From Acidimicrobiales bacterium (GTDB lineage Bacteria; Actinomycetota; Acidimicrobiia; Acidimicrobiales; Aldehydirespiratoraceae), in assembly GCA_029246685.1 (NCBI GenBank), contig JAQWMR010000015.1:124001-188000 (forward strand): DNA of 64,000 bases, in the 5' to 3' direction. A model generated the notes under the pieces. That model ran no database searches and was not told the origin of the DNA. It saw nothing but the letters and a program-made list of their open reading frames with translations. Of this stretch, positions 20,293 to 30,225 are shown piece by piece (the stretch's first letter is position 1; the number at the start of each line of letters is the position of its first letter). Both the position numbers and the translations under genes were made by a program.

Positions 20293-20640
20293 CTAGTTGT
20301 CGCGCTTCTCGCGGATCTTCGCCGACTTACCGATGCGGTCACGCAGGTAGTACAGCTTCGCCCGGCGCACGTCGCCGCGGCTCACGAGCTCGACCTTCTC
20401 GACGATCGGCGAGTGCACGGGGAAGGTGCGCTCCACGCCCACGCCGAAGCTGAGCTTGCGGACCGTGTAGGTCTCCTGCAGGCCCGAACCCTGGCGACGG
20501 ATCACGGCGCCCTCGAACAGCTGCGTGCGCTGACGGTTGCCCTCGATGACCTTCACATGGACCTTGAGGGTGTCGCCCGGCGCGAAGTCAGGAATGTCGT
20601 CCCGGAGGCTCAGGTTGTCGACGAGATCGGTGGGCTGCAT
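20293..20640 (-). CDS. rplS: 50S ribosomal protein L19
   Basis: L19 lies at the 30S-50S interface. The 115-residue protein starts [15 protein letters not shown] and has [41 protein letters not shown] and [20 protein letters not shown]. The start at 20640 gives family length; an upstream start would add 32 unlikely residues. It ends the rpsP-khpA-rimM-trmD-rplS unit, 106 bases after trmD. Confidence 0.97.
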   Translation of the reverse strand: MQPTDLVDNLSLRDDIPDFAPGDTLKVHVKVIEGNRQRTQLFEGAVIRRQGSGLQETYTVRKLSFGVGVERTFPVHSPIVEKVELVSRGDVRRAKLYYLRDRIGKSAKIREKRDN

Positions 20641-20746
20641 TGCAGGCTCCGCTGGGTGAGAGAGGGTGAATCTGATGGCGGGGTCGATGGACCCGGGCCA
20701 GCGCCCGAGTCTACGGCCGAGGGACGGAACAACCACCCCTGTGTCG

Positions 20747-21478
20747 TCAGTCGGAGAGACCGAACTCGTCGAGAAGCTTCATGTCGTCACCGCTGAGGCC
20801 GCCTCTGGCCTCGATCAGGTCCGGGCGCCGGTCGAGGGTTCGCCGCAGTGCCTGGGCGCGACGCCAGCGCTCGATCCTGCCGTGGTCGCCGCTGCGCAGC
20901 ACGTCCGGCACCTCCCAGCCCCGAAATTCGGCAGGGCGGGTGTAGTGCGGGTACTCGAGGAGTCCGTCTGCGAAGGACTCGTCGTCCGTGGAGGTCGAAT
21001 TACCGAGCACGCCCGGCACGAGTCGGCCGACCGCCTCGATGATCAACAGAGCAGCGACCTCGCCGCCGGCGATCACGACATCGCCGACTGACACCTCGCC
21101 GTCGATCAAGTGATCTCGGACGCGCTCGTCCACGCCCTCGTAGCGGCCGCAGAGGAGTGAGAAGCCATCGGACTCGGCGAGCTCACGGGCCATCCCTTGA
21201 TCGAACGTGCGACCGGCAGGCGACAGGTAGAGCAGCGGACGTGGCGGGTCGACGGCCTCGACTGCACCGAACAGCGGCTCCGGCATCATGACCATTCCGG
21301 CACCGCCGCCGAACGGGGCATCGTCCACCGTCCCGTGCACATCGCTGGTGGTCATGCGCAAGTCATGGACGCGAACGTCGAGGTGGCCGTCGCGGCGCCC
21401 GCGGCCGATCACCGACTCGTTCGCGCCGTTGTCGACCATCTCCGGGAAGATCGAGAAGACGTCGATGCGCAGGCTCAC
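20747..21478 (-). CDS. trmD: tRNA (guanine(37)-N1)-methyltransferase
   Basis: TrmD methylates G37 of tRNAs to prevent frameshifting and is a SPOUT trefoil-knot enzyme. The 243-residue protein has [45 protein letters not shown] and the knot motif [13 protein letters not shown], followed by VPGVLGN. The start is GTG at 21478, in a GTGA overlap with rimM. Length and motifs are complete. Confidence 0.97.
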   Translation of the reverse strand: MSLRIDVFSIFPEMVDNGANESVIGRGRRDGHLDVRVHDLRMTTSDVHGTVDDAPFGGGAGMVMMPEPLFGAVEAVDPPRPLLYLSPAGRTFDQGMARELAESDGFSLLCGRYEGVDERVRDHLIDGEVSVGDVVIAGGEVAALLIIEAVGRLVPGVLGNSTSTDDESFADGLLEYPHYTRPAEFRGWEVPDVLRSGDHGRIERWRRAQALRRTLDRRPDLIEARGGLSGDDMKLLDEFGLSD

Positions 21479-21966
21479 GAGTCGTCCCTGCCGTCGGGCT
21501 CTTCGTCATCCAGGTTGAAGAGCCCATCCGGCGTGTCGACCTCGACCCGCTCCCCCGCCTCGACGGCGGTCACGAACTGCACGGGCACGAGATAGCCGGC
21601 GTCCGTCTCGAGAATGTCGCTTGCCGGGTTCTCGAGCACTTGCGTGACTCGACCTCGGTCGATCCCGTCCGCATCGACGACGACGCCGCCGATCAACTCG
21701 TGCACCCACAACTCGTCGGGGTCGTCGATGGGTTCGGCCCGCAGGATCGTGTCGCGCAACGCCTCGGCACGATCGCGGTCGGTGCACTCGGCGAACGTGA
21801 CGATGAAGCCGGACTTGTGCGGGCGCGACGAACGAACGGTCAGCGGACCGTTATCCGTTTGGAGCACCGCACCCTTCGCCACGCGCTCGGTCCGGTTGGA
21901 CGTGAGCAGGACGTTGACATCGCCGCGCACACCGTGCGGGCGAGTGATGCGTCCGACTTCGAGCAT
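21475..21966 (-). CDS. rimM: ribosome maturation factor RimM
   Basis: RimM assists maturation of the 30S head near S19. The 163-residue protein has the N-terminal EVGRITRPHGVRGDVNV and, in the PRC-barrel half, DELWVHELIGGVVVD and YLVPVQFV. It is encoded between khpA and trmD, the standard order, and is coupled to trmD through GTGA. Confidence 0.95.
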   Translation of the reverse strand: MLEVGRITRPHGVRGDVNVLLTSNRTERVAKGAVLQTDNGPLTVRSSRPHKSGFIVTFAECTDRDRAEALRDTILRAEPIDDPDELWVHELIGGVVVDADGIDRGRVTQVLENPASDILETDAGYLVPVQFVTAVEAGERVEVDTPDGLFNLDDEEPDGRDDS

Positions 21967-21983
21967 CGGACGCGAGGTGGAAC

Positions 21984-22229
21984 TCAGTCGACGAACTCGA
22001 CGTCGATCGAGGTGTCGTCTTCGTGACCGGCGGCGCGGACCACTGTCCGGATCGCGGAGGCCACTCGGCCTCGCTTGCCGATGACACGGCCCATGTCGCC
22101 GTCGCCGACCGTGACGTCGAGGCGGTAGCCCCCGTCACGCTCGGACAGCTCGACACTCACGTCGTCGGGGCTGTCGACGATCTGCTTCACGACATATTCG
22201 CAAACGGCCTGTGCGGCTTCGCTCGACAT
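21984..22229 (-). CDS. khpA: KH-domain RNA-binding protein KhpA
   Basis: A protein of 81 residues made of one KH domain, with the GxxG loop as GKRG in DMGRVIGKRGRVASAIRTV. KhpA proteins bind RNA and affect cell division and gene expression in Gram-positive bacteria. It lies between rpsP and rimM as usual, with a one-base TGATG overlap with rpsP. Confidence 0.95.
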   Translation of the reverse strand: MSSEAAQAVCEYVVKQIVDSPDDVSVELSERDGGYRLDVTVGDGDMGRVIGKRGRVASAIRTVVRAAGHEDDTSIDVEFVD

Positions 22230-22762
22230 CAGTCCTCATCCTCACTATCGCCGGCATCCGCCGGATCCGCATCACTCGGTGCGTCGTCCTCGGCGACGGG
22301 CGCCTCGGGGGCGTCCTCCGCGGCAGGTTCTTCAGCCACAGCTTCCTCGACAGGAGCTTCCTCGGCGGGAGCCTCTTCAGCGACAGCTTCCTCGACAGGG
22401 GCTTCCTCGGCGGGAGCCGCGGCGGCCTCTGCGGCGTCGGCTTCCTTCTCGATCTGCTTCTTGCTCTTCTTCGGCGCCGCGCTGGGCACGGCGGCATCGA
22501 CGGTCTCGCCGGTGTGCTCGGTCCACGCACCACTGATCTTCAGCAGCTTGGCGACCCGCTCGGTCGGCTGGGCGCCGTGCTGGAGCCAGTGGACGGCCCG
22601 TTCGTTGTCGATCTTGATGATTGACGGGTCCTGACGGGGCTCGTAGGTGCCGATGATCTCGATAAAACGCCCATTGCGGGGCGAACGAGAGTCGGCGGCG
22701 ACGACGCGGTAGGTGGGCTGCTTCTTCTTGCCCATCCGCATGAGGCGGAGCTTGACGGCCAT
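22229..22762 (-). CDS. rpsP: 30S ribosomal protein S16 with long acidic tail
   Basis: The S16 core covers about residues 1-85 ([48 protein letters not shown]). The protein reaches 177 residues because of a Glu/Ala-rich tail with near-repeats of [12 protein letters not shown], ending [19 protein letters not shown]. This is about twice the usual length. The start at 22762 is the one matching the family. The tail ends much like NusA in this window. Confidence 0.95.
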   Translation of the reverse strand: MAVKLRLMRMGKKKQPTYRVVAADSRSPRNGRFIEIIGTYEPRQDPSIIKIDNERAVHWLQHGAQPTERVAKLLKISGAWTEHTGETVDAAVPSAAPKKSKKQIEKEADAAEAAAAPAEEAPVEEAVAEEAPAEEAPVEEAVAEEPAAEDAPEAPVAEDDAPSDADPADAGDSEDED

Positions 22763-22880
22763 GTGTGGTTCGTTTCTTTCTGAGGAAGGTCTTCTGCCGC
22801 GGCGAATCGGGGCCGGGCAACCAGACAATTCAATCTGGGAGAGAGGGGTGATTCCAACCCTCAAACGAGATCCGGTGCGA

Positions 22881-24338
22881 TCAGTTGAGCCCGGGGAAGT
22901 CGCCGTCGTCCATGCCTTGGAGAGCATCTTCGAGCCCCGGCAGTGACAGCGGCGCCTTCGAGACCTTCGCCGGACCCTTCTCGGTCACCCGTCCGCCCTT
23001 GCGCTTCTTGCCCTTCTTGCCCTTATAGCGAGCCTTCGGGTTGGCCTTCTTCGTGCCGAACCCCGAGAACTGCTTCATCATCGTGCGCATCTGCCCGAAC
23101 TGGTTGAGCAGCTGCTTCACCTCATTGGGCTGGACCCCGGAACCGGCGGCAATGCGCTGACGGCGGGACCCATCGATGACGTCCGGATCGATGCGCTCGG
23201 CCGGCGTCATGGAGTGGATGATGCCCTCGATGCGGGCGATGTGACCGTCGTCGATCTCGACGTCCTTCGCTTCCTTCGGCAGCCCCGGCATCATTCCCAT
23301 CAGGTTGCCGATGGGCCCCATCTTCTTGACCTGCTGCATCTGATCGAGGAAGTCCTCGAGCGTGAAGGTGCCCTCCATCAGGCGGGCGGCGGTCTCTTCG
23401 GCCTGCTCCTGTTCGAAGACCTCTTCGGCCTTCTCGATGAGCGTTTCGACATCGCCCATGCCGAGGATGCGACTGGCGAGCCTGTCCGGGTGGAAGGTTT
23501 CGAAGTCCTCGAGCTTCTCACCGGTGGACGCGAACGCGATCGGCTTGCCGACGACCTCCTTGACCGAGAGAGCGGCGCCGCCACGGGCGTCGCCGTCGAG
23601 CTTCGTCAGGATGACGCCGTCAAGGGCGAGCGTCTCGTTGAATGCGTGGGCGACGGTGACGGCGTCCTGACCGGTCATCGCGTCGACAACGAGGAAGGTA
23701 TAGTCCGGGCTGACGGCATCGGAGATCTGGCCGACCTGGGCCATCAGCTCTTCGTCGATCGCGAGACGACCCGCCGTGTCGACGATGACGACGTCGCGGC
23801 CGGTTCGGTTCGCCTCGGCGATCGCCTTGCTCGCGACGTCGACCGGGTCGGTCTGCTCGGAGAACACCGGCACACCGACCTGACCTGCGAGGGTCCGGAG
23901 CTGCTCGACCGCGGCCGGCCGCTGAAGGTCCGCGCCCACCAGTATCGGATTGCGGCCCTGCTTCTTGAACCAGGCCGCGAGCTTGCCCGTGTTCGTGGTC
24001 TTACCCGCGCCCTGCAGACCGGCCATGAGGACGACCGTGGGCGGCTTGGAGGCGTAGGTGATCTTCATCGCCTCGCCACCAAGGCTCATGGTGAGCTCGT
24101 CGAGGACGATCTTGATGATCTGCTGGGCCGGATTGAGGGCCTTGGAGATCTCCTCGCCGACCGCCCGTTCCCGGATGCGGTCCGTCATGCTCTTCGCAAC
24201 ATCGAGGTTGACGTCGGCTTCGAGCAGCGCCCGGCGGATCTCGCGCAGCGTCTCGTCGACGTCGTCCGCGCTCAGCTTCCCCTTGCCACGGAGGCCGCTG
24301 AAGATGTTGTCGAACCGATCGGAAAGCGTCTCGAACAT
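22881..24338 (-). CDS. ffh: signal recognition particle protein Ffh
   Basis: Ffh binds signal sequences and 4.5S RNA and docks with FtsY. The 485-residue protein has an N domain ([18 protein letters not shown]), the G domain with [20 protein letters not shown] and [10 protein letters not shown], and a methionine-rich M domain ([24 protein letters not shown]). It ends in a Lys-rich stretch [11 protein letters not shown]. It lies upstream of rpsP, from which it is separated by 118 bases. Confidence 0.97.
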   Translation of the reverse strand: MFETLSDRFDNIFSGLRGKGKLSADDVDETLREIRRALLEADVNLDVAKSMTDRIRERAVGEEISKALNPAQQIIKIVLDELTMSLGGEAMKITYASKPPTVVLMAGLQGAGKTTNTGKLAAWFKKQGRNPILVGADLQRPAAVEQLRTLAGQVGVPVFSEQTDPVDVASKAIAEANRTGRDVVIVDTAGRLAIDEELMAQVGQISDAVSPDYTFLVVDAMTGQDAVTVAHAFNETLALDGVILTKLDGDARGGAALSVKEVVGKPIAFASTGEKLEDFETFHPDRLASRILGMGDVETLIEKAEEVFEQEQAEETAARLMEGTFTLEDFLDQMQQVKKMGPIGNLMGMMPGLPKEAKDVEIDDGHIARIEGIIHSMTPAERIDPDVIDGSRRQRIAAGSGVQPNEVKQLLNQFGQMRTMMKQFSGFGTKKANPKARYKGKKGKKRKGGRVTEKGPAKVSKAPLSLPGLEDALQGMDDGDFPGLN

Positions 24339-24397
24339 GAGTGCAGATCGTACTGGCGACCCTGGACATTCACGGTCGCCCGGTAGCGTTCGCGGCA

Positions 24398-24829
24398 ATG
24401 GCTCTCTCGCTCCGCCAATGGATGATCGTCGGCGTGCTCGTTCTCGGTTTTCTCATCGCGGCGCTGGCGGTCGCGTCCGGTGGCGACAAGGCCCCCCAGA
24501 TCGACACTGCGGCGTGGTGCTCCAACGCCGTCGGACTCGAGGGCGTGCGGCCGCTGCTGGAAGGCGACGTCGACGTCGCAACCGCCGAGAGTTTCGACGA
24601 CGCCCGCTATGCGTTCTACGCCGTCGAGGTCCTCGCCCCATTCGAGATTCGATCGGACATCGCCCGTCTCGCGGACTTCACGTTCATCACGTCGCAGGCG
24701 TTCGCGACCTCGGACTGGCCGGACGCCTTCGAAGCGGCGCGTGACAACGTCGACACGGTGGCCGTTGCGGAGTCGATCCTCGCCGTCGACGGCGAGCTCG
24801 CCGCCTGCGGCGTCAATTTCGCCGGCTGA
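24398..24829 (+). CDS. hypothetical membrane-anchored protein
   Basis: A protein of 143 residues with an N-terminal membrane segment (about residues 8-28, IVGVLVLGFLIAALAVA) and a soluble domain with two Cys (WCSNAV near the start, ELAACGVNF at the end), which may form a disulfide outside the cell. No family is recognised. It lies convergent to ftsY and divergent from ffh, splitting the usual ftsY-ffh neighbourhood. The stop is three bases from the ftsY stop. Confidence 0.65.
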   Translation: MALSLRQWMIVGVLVLGFLIAALAVASGGDKAPQIDTAAWCSNAVGLEGVRPLLEGDVDVATAESFDDARYAFYAVEVLAPFEIRSDIARLADFTFITSQAFATSDWPDAFEAARDNVDTVAVAESILAVDGELAACGVNFAG

Positions 24830-24832
24830 GCG

Positions 24833-25939
24833 CTACTCGAAGAGTGCGTCGACGAATTCTGTCGCGTCGAAGTCGACGAGATCGTTGATGCTCTCACCGA
24901 GGCCGACGAGTTTCACCGGCACGCCGAGCTCCGAGTGGATCGCGATCACGATGCCGCCCTTGGCCGAGCCGTCGAGCTTTGTCAGCACGACGCCGGTGAC
25001 GTCGGCCGTCTCGGCGAACTGCTGGGCCTGCGACATGCCGTTCTGACCGGTGGTCGCGTCGATGACGAGCAGCGTCTCGGTGACGGTGCCGACACCCTTC
25101 TCGGCGACGCGACGGACCTTCGACAGCTCCTCCATGAGGTTCGTCTTGGTCTGTAGACGCCCCGCTGTGTCTGCCATCACGATGTCGGCGTGGCGGGCGC
25201 CGGCTGCTTCGACGGCATCGAAGACGACAGAGCTCGGATCGGCGCCCTCGGCGCCGCGGACGATGTCGACGCCGCTTCTCTCGGCCCACATGGTGAGCTG
25301 CTCAGCTGCGGCAGCGCGGAACGTGTCGCCCGCGGCAAGGACGAGTTTCTTGCCGTCATTGGTTTCGCGGTGGGCGAGCTTGCCGATCGTGGTCGTCTTG
25401 CCCACGCCGTTCACGCCCACGAACAGCCATACAGCCGGGCCAGGCTCGCCGCCGGCCGCGACGGTGTCAGCGGACAGGCTACGGTCGAACCCGTCGAGTC
25501 GCGCCACGATCTCGGCCTTCACAAGAGCCGGGAGTTCTGCGGTGTCCTCGATGTCGGCCTCCGCGACCTGCTCGCGAACGGCGTCGATGATCGAGGACGA
25601 CGTGGTGACGCCGACATCAGCGCGTATGAGCGCTTCTTCGAGATCGTCCCAGGTCTCGCCACTGATCTTGCCGCCGGAGAAGACCGAGCCGAGGTAGCCG
25701 CCCAGCGCCGACCGCGCGGTCGAAAGCCGCTCCCGGAAGGACGGCGTCGGTGCGTCTTCGATGACCGCTTCTGGCGCGTCGTCGACAACGATCGCCCCAT
25801 CAGCTGGGGCCGGGGCGTCGAGAACCGTCGGCGCGTGGTCGTCCAGAACGAGGACGTCTCCGCGGTCCCGAAGGAGCACGAAAGCCGAGGCGCCGATGAT
25901 GACGACCGCGGCGATTGCGATGATCACTGCGAACAACAT
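24833..25939 (-). CDS. ftsY: signal recognition particle receptor FtsY
   Basis: FtsY receives the SRP-ribosome complex at the membrane. The 368-residue protein has a true N-terminal membrane helix (MLFAVIIAIAAVVIIGAS), a short acidic linker to about residue 65, then the NG domain with GVNGVGKTTTIGKLA, AAGDTFRAAAAEQL, DTAGRLQ and TKLDGSAKGG. The transmembrane anchor, in place of the long acidic A domain of E. coli, is typical of actinobacteria. Confidence 0.96.
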   Translation of the reverse strand: MLFAVIIAIAAVVIIGASAFVLLRDRGDVLVLDDHAPTVLDAPAPADGAIVVDDAPEAVIEDAPTPSFRERLSTARSALGGYLGSVFSGGKISGETWDDLEEALIRADVGVTTSSSIIDAVREQVAEADIEDTAELPALVKAEIVARLDGFDRSLSADTVAAGGEPGPAVWLFVGVNGVGKTTTIGKLAHRETNDGKKLVLAAGDTFRAAAAEQLTMWAERSGVDIVRGAEGADPSSVVFDAVEAAGARHADIVMADTAGRLQTKTNLMEELSKVRRVAEKGVGTVTETLLVIDATTGQNGMSQAQQFAETADVTGVVLTKLDGSAKGGIVIAIHSELGVPVKLVGLGESINDLVDFDATEFVDALFE

Positions 25940-25980
25940 GGAGCCCGGATACTACCGCCCCGCGCCGCGCCTTCTCGGCG

Positions 25981-27690
25981 CTAGTTGCTGCCGAGGGTGA
26001 CGGTGGTTTCGAGGCGCTCGCCGTCGCGGAGGAGTTCGACCTGGACGAGGTCACCGGGGCGGAACAGCTTGACCTCAGCGGAGAGCTCGGCCATCGAGCT
26101 GATCAGCTCGCCGCCGAGCGACACGATGAGGTCGCCGGCCTGGAGGCCCGCGTTGTCGGCCGGGGCGTCGGACACGACGGACTGAACGAGGGCGCCAACC
26201 GTGCCATCGGTGGGCGTGGCGCCGCTCACGCCGAGGTGGGCGAGATCGAGCGACTCGCCGTCGACGATGCGCTGGGCGATCAGAACGATGGTGTCGCTCG
26301 GAACGGCGAAGCCGATCCCGATGTTGCCGATGTCGTCGTTGCCTGCGGTACGGATCTGTGTGTTCATGCCGATCACGCGGCCGTCTCGATCAGCGAGCGC
26401 CCCGCCGGAGTTGCCTGGGTTGATCGGCGCATCGGTCTGGATCATCTCGACATCGACCGGGTTGGTCGGGTCCGATCCACCGAAGTTGTTGATCCGGTTC
26501 ACAGCCGACACGATGCCGGCGGTCACGGACTGATCGAGCCCAAAGGGGCTGCCGATCGCGACGGCGAGCTGGCCGACCTGCACGGTCTCCGTGGGAGCGA
26601 AGACGGCTTGCACGAGATCCGCCTCGGTCGGATCGACTTGGACGACCGCAATGTCTCGTGCGGAATCGCCGCCGATCACGGTGCCGGAGATGCGGTTGCC
26701 ATCACCGAACTGGACGACGACGGCCGACGCGTCGCCTGTCACATGGTCGTTGGTGAGGATGTAGCCCTCCTCAGCGTCCCAGACGATGCCTGAGCCCTGA
26801 CCGTCGCTCGTCCGGATCAGCACGACCGAGGGTGAGACAGCGTCGGCGACATCTGCCACCGGTTCGTCGCTCTCCTCGCCCGTCAACGGCCCGACCGGAT
26901 CTGCGGGAAGGATCGACGAACTCGTGTCGTCACCTGACGAGACCGGCCGATCGGCGATCGGTGTGGGGACCGTCTCGGTCGCGACCGGCTCGTCGTTGAG
27001 CGAGTCGCCGATGATGATACCCGCCGAGACCATCGTCGCGGCAGCGAGGAGGACGGCGAGAACACCTACCGCCACCCGCCACCGGCGGCGCTTCGGTCCG
27101 AGAGGCGGTGGACCGAAGGCACCCGGTAGGGGTGGCGAATCTGGGGGCCCGGTGGGCGGCGTCGTATCGCCGGGCCGGGGCGGATTGGCCGCGGTGGGCG
27201 GATGGTGCAAAACGGAGCCACGGGGCCCCGCGTTGCGGAGGCGGGACCGGGTCGGCCGCGAGATCGCGGCGGGCGGTTCGTAGGACACCGTCGTGGCAGG
27301 CTCGACAACCGGTATCACTTCGGGCTCCAGGCTGCGGCCGGGAGCAGGAGGGGGAGCGGGGATTGCCTCGGGCACGGGCGGGGTCCCGGCCCGCGGGGGC
27401 GCTGGCGGCGGAGCAGGAATCGAGCCGGTCGACCCGGCCGAACTCGACGGAGGCGCGGCGACCGACGGAAGCGGGGCCGGCTCGAACCTCAGCGACCGAC
27501 CCGGAATCGGATCGGTCGCATCAGGGCCCGCCGGGCGGCCGCTTCCGGTCGCCGTTGGGGGAAACGGCGGCGCAGCGTCGGGGGGAACGTCGGCTGCGGC
27601 TGTCTGGGGAAGCGACCGCTCATCGGCGGGCCGGCCCGACGAAGTGGGGGAAACCTCGTCGTGCGAGTGGTCGATCGGATCTCGATCCAT
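25981..27690 (-). CDS. HtrA/DegP-like membrane-anchored serine protease with PDZ domain
   Basis: A 569-residue S1C protease. About 195 Pro-rich cytoplasmic residues precede one membrane helix (VAVGVLAVLLAAATMVSAG). The trypsin-like domain has His in LTNDHVTG, Asp in SARDIAVVQVD and Ser in NPGNSGGALAD, a full triad. A PDZ domain (AGLQAGDLIVSLGGE) is at the C-terminus. It probably degrades or processes misfolded envelope proteins. It is divergent from the VOC gene and close to the two-component system. Confidence 0.92.
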   Translation of the reverse strand: MDRDPIDHSHDEVSPTSSGRPADERSLPQTAAADVPPDAAPPFPPTATGSGRPAGPDATDPIPGRSLRFEPAPLPSVAAPPSSSAGSTGSIPAPPPAPPRAGTPPVPEAIPAPPPAPGRSLEPEVIPVVEPATTVSYEPPAAISRPTRSRLRNAGPRGSVLHHPPTAANPPRPGDTTPPTGPPDSPPLPGAFGPPPLGPKRRRWRVAVGVLAVLLAAATMVSAGIIIGDSLNDEPVATETVPTPIADRPVSSGDDTSSSILPADPVGPLTGEESDEPVADVADAVSPSVVLIRTSDGQGSGIVWDAEEGYILTNDHVTGDASAVVVQFGDGNRISGTVIGGDSARDIAVVQVDPTEADLVQAVFAPTETVQVGQLAVAIGSPFGLDQSVTAGIVSAVNRINNFGGSDPTNPVDVEMIQTDAPINPGNSGGALADRDGRVIGMNTQIRTAGNDDIGNIGIGFAVPSDTIVLIAQRIVDGESLDLAHLGVSGATPTDGTVGALVQSVVSDAPADNAGLQAGDLIVSLGGELISSMAELSAEVKLFRPGDLVQVELLRDGERLETTVTLGSN

Positions 27691-27790
27691 GTGCAGAAGG
27701 TACGGGGTAGAGGTGAAAGGATTCGTAAGGACGGGCGAAAATCGAAGGAAAACGATTCTCGCAGGTCCGTCGGGAAGAGGAACCCATCAC

Positions 27791-28162
27791 ATGACGGCTT
27801 TCATCCTGAACATCACATTCGAGTGCCGGGACCCGTTGGCATTGGGACAGTTCTGGGCCGAGGTGACCGGCTACACAGTCGACCCCGAGGCGAACGAACT
27901 CCGTACTCGCCTCACGAAGTCCGACCCCCGCGGTGTTCGTCATCTCCTCTTCCAGAAGGTCGACGAACCCCGTCAGGACACCCGAATCCACATCGATCTC
28001 GCCGCGCCCGAGCCAGAGACGGAGATCGAGCGCCTGATCGAGTTCGGCGCAAGGCTCGAGGACCCGCGGGACGCCGATGGTCGCCCCGCATGGCGAGGCA
28101 ATGCCGAGAAGGGCTGGGTCGTGCTGCGAGACCCCGAAGGCAACGAGTTCTGCCTCGGCTAG
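27791..28162 (+). CDS. VOC (glyoxalase/dioxygenase fold) family protein
   Basis: A protein of 123 residues with two beta-alpha-beta-beta-beta modules. It begins MTAFILNITFECRDPLALG and ends VVLRDPEGNEFCLG, the characteristic end of the VOC superfamily. The IHIDLAAPEPE strand supplies a probable metal ligand. The substrate cannot be predicted. It is followed by a strong hairpin shared with the convergent kinase gene. Confidence 0.85.
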   Translation: MTAFILNITFECRDPLALGQFWAEVTGYTVDPEANELRTRLTKSDPRGVRHLLFQKVDEPRQDTRIHIDLAAPEPETEIERLIEFGARLEDPRDADGRPAWRGNAEKGWVVLRDPEGNEFCLG

Positions 28163-28173
28163 GTCCTCAGCAG

Positions 28174-28209
28174 GAGTTGACACAGGAGCCTGGCTCCTTG
28201 TGTCAACTC
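28174..28209. terminator. bidirectional terminator-like hairpin
   Basis: GAGTTGACACA/TGTGTCAACTC (11 bp) continues as GGAGCC/GGCTCC, with one bulged T and a very short loop. It lies between the convergent VOC and histidine kinase genes and touches the kinase stop codon. No clear T run follows on either side, so termination is inferred from stem strength and position. Confidence 0.65.
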
Positions 28210-29398
28210 AGGGGCGGGGGAAGCGCAGGGTGAAGCGGGAGCCTTCGCCGACGGTCGAGTCGAGTTCCACGCGGCCGCCGTGTGCTTCGGCGATCTGACG
28301 GACGATCGTGAGGCCGAGTCCGGACCGGCCGGCCACTCGAGCCTCCTGCGTGTCGCCCCGCCAGAACCGCTGGAAGACCCGCATCTGGTCCTCCGCGTCG
28401 ATTCCCGGACCCTCATCGATGACCGCCAGCGTCACCCAACGGCCCTCGTCGGCGGCAGCGACTGTCACTGTGGACTCGGCGGGTGCGAGACGCACGGCGT
28501 TGGCGACGAGATTGGCGGCCGCGCGGTGAATTGCCTGGGCGTCACCGCGCACCGGGAGACCGGAGTGGGGCACGTCGGCCGCGAGCGCGATCCCGTTGGC
28601 CTCGGCGGTTGCCTCGAACTCCTCCACCAGGTCGTTCACTTCGGCCACGAGATCGACGTCTTCACGACGGGTCTGGCGGGTGCCGTGGCGGGCGTAGAGC
28701 AGAAGGTCATCGACGAGCGTTGACATCCGCTCCGCAGAACGACCGACCACCTCGCCCACAGATCGCAGGTCCTCAGCTTTCGCGTCAGGATCACCCAGGC
28801 CGACGTCGACGTTCGTCCGGATCACCGCGAGCGGGTTGCGCAGCTCATGGCTGGCCTCGTGGATGAATTCCCGTTGCGACTCGAATGCATCATCGAGCCG
28901 CTCGAGCATGCCGTCGAAGGTGTCGGCGAGTTCCTTGAGTTCGTCCTCCGGCCCGTCGAGCTCGATTCGGCGCGAGAGATCCGTCGCTTCGATCTCCTTC
29001 GCGACATCGGTGATGCGGCCGACCGGCCGAAGCACGAGCCCGGCCACGAACCAGCCGACGAACAGACTTCCGACGAAGAGGAGACCGAGCGCGCCGAACG
29101 CGTAGGTCCGGAGCTGGTCGAGCGCTTGCTCGTTCACCGCCTGCTCGAATCGCAGCAGGTAGTCAGGCTGCCCGACCTCGACGGTGGCAAGACCCAGCCC
29201 ACCTTCCTCGTCCTGAACGATCGCGATCCATTCCTCGGTGCGATAGACGTTCTGGTTCTCGAGCGACCGGGCCACGCCGGCATAGATCACACCGACGACA
29301 ATCGTCGCCAGTCCGAAAAGCAGTACCGAATAGAGCACCGTCAGACGGAACCGGATGGACCCGGCCCAGCCATGCAGACGAGGGGCGGTTTCAGTCAT
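28208..29398 (-). CDS. sensor histidine kinase
   Basis: A 396-residue membrane kinase with two membrane segments (about 18-42 and 100-123), an extracytoplasmic loop of about 55 residues, a HAMP domain (about 124-176), the phosphoacceptor His184 in EASHELRNPL and the ATPase motifs NLVANAVRLAP, DEGPGID and GRSGLGLTIV. Its start overlaps the response regulator's 3' end by eight bases. The signal sensed is unknown. Confidence 0.95.
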   Translation of the reverse strand: MTETAPRLHGWAGSIRFRLTVLYSVLLFGLATIVVGVIYAGVARSLENQNVYRTEEWIAIVQDEEGGLGLATVEVGQPDYLLRFEQAVNEQALDQLRTYAFGALGLLFVGSLFVGWFVAGLVLRPVGRITDVAKEIEATDLSRRIELDGPEDELKELADTFDGMLERLDDAFESQREFIHEASHELRNPLAVIRTNVDVGLGDPDAKAEDLRSVGEVVGRSAERMSTLVDDLLLYARHGTRQTRREDVDLVAEVNDLVEEFEATAEANGIALAADVPHSGLPVRGDAQAIHRAAANLVANAVRLAPAESTVTVAAADEGRWVTLAVIDEGPGIDAEDQMRVFQRFWRGDTQEARVAGRSGLGLTIVRQIAEAHGGRVELDSTVGEGSRFTLRFPRP

Positions 29399-30104
29399 TG
29401 CCCTGTGCGTCGTCGTCGGGCGCGTCCGGGTCCATCAGCCGATAGCCCTTGCCGATGACAGTCTCGATCAGCTGCGCCTCGTCGTCGCTCGACAACTTGC
29501 GGCGCAACGTGCCGACGGTGACTCGCACCGTGTTGGTGAACGGATCGGCGTGCTCGTCCCACACATGCTCGAGCAGGTGCTCCTGGCTGAGCACATCGTC
29601 GACATGGGTCATGAAGTAGCGCAGCAGCGCGAACTCCTTGGCCGTCAACTCGAGGTCGCGTTGGCCTCGCCGGGCCCGGTGCTTCGTGTCGTCGAGCTCG
29701 ATGTCACCGACCGCCAGGACCGACCCGGACTTGGCCGCGTCGCGGCGCAGCAACGATCGCACCCGGGCCGTCAGCTCGCCTAACGCGAACGGCTTGACGA
29801 GGTAGTCGTCGGCGCCGTGATCGAGTCCGTCGATGCGGTCGTCCACCGAGTCTCGGGCGGTCAACATCAGCACGCGGGGCGGCTCGCCCTCGGGCGGGTC
29901 GTCGCGGAGCTGACGGCAGACGTCGAGGCCGTCCATATCCGGCATCGTGAGATCCAGGCACACCAGGTCGTACGGCACGAGGGCTGCCTTCTCGAGCGCT
30001 TCGACGCCCCCGTTGGCGATGTCGACGGCGTACCCTTCGCGGCGAAGCCCCCGAGCCACGGCGTCGGCCAGTTCGACCTCGTCGTCGACCACGAGAATGC
30101 GCAT
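29391..30104 (-). CDS. OmpR/PhoB-family response regulator
   Basis: A 237-residue DNA-binding regulator. The receiver domain has the phosphoacceptor Asp51 in LVCLDLTMPDMDG and Lys in YLVKPFALGEL. The winged-helix domain shows ELTAKEFALLRYFMTH and VTVGTLRRKL. The ATG at 30104 starts MRILVVDDEVE at the normal place. It is co-transcribed with the histidine kinase and divergent from the moxR operon; the 121-bp gap must hold both promoters. Confidence 0.95.
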   Translation of the reverse strand: MRILVVDDEVELADAVARGLRREGYAVDIANGGVEALEKAALVPYDLVCLDLTMPDMDGLDVCRQLRDDPPEGEPPRVLMLTARDSVDDRIDGLDHGADDYLVKPFALGELTARVRSLLRRDAAKSGSVLAVGDIELDDTKHRARRGQRDLELTAKEFALLRYFMTHVDDVLSQEHLLEHVWDEHADPFTNTVRVTVGTLRRKLSSDDEAQLIETVIGKGYRLMDPDAPDDDAQGND

Positions 30105-30225
30105 CGCCGAGACGCTACCTGTCCGCGTCTTTCGGTTGCGCTTATCGTGCGCCAGGTTCACTGCCATGCCTGCCACGGTGTTGACCGCACCACAACGGAC
30201 CGAAAGTTCGTGTGAAGGAGTCTGA

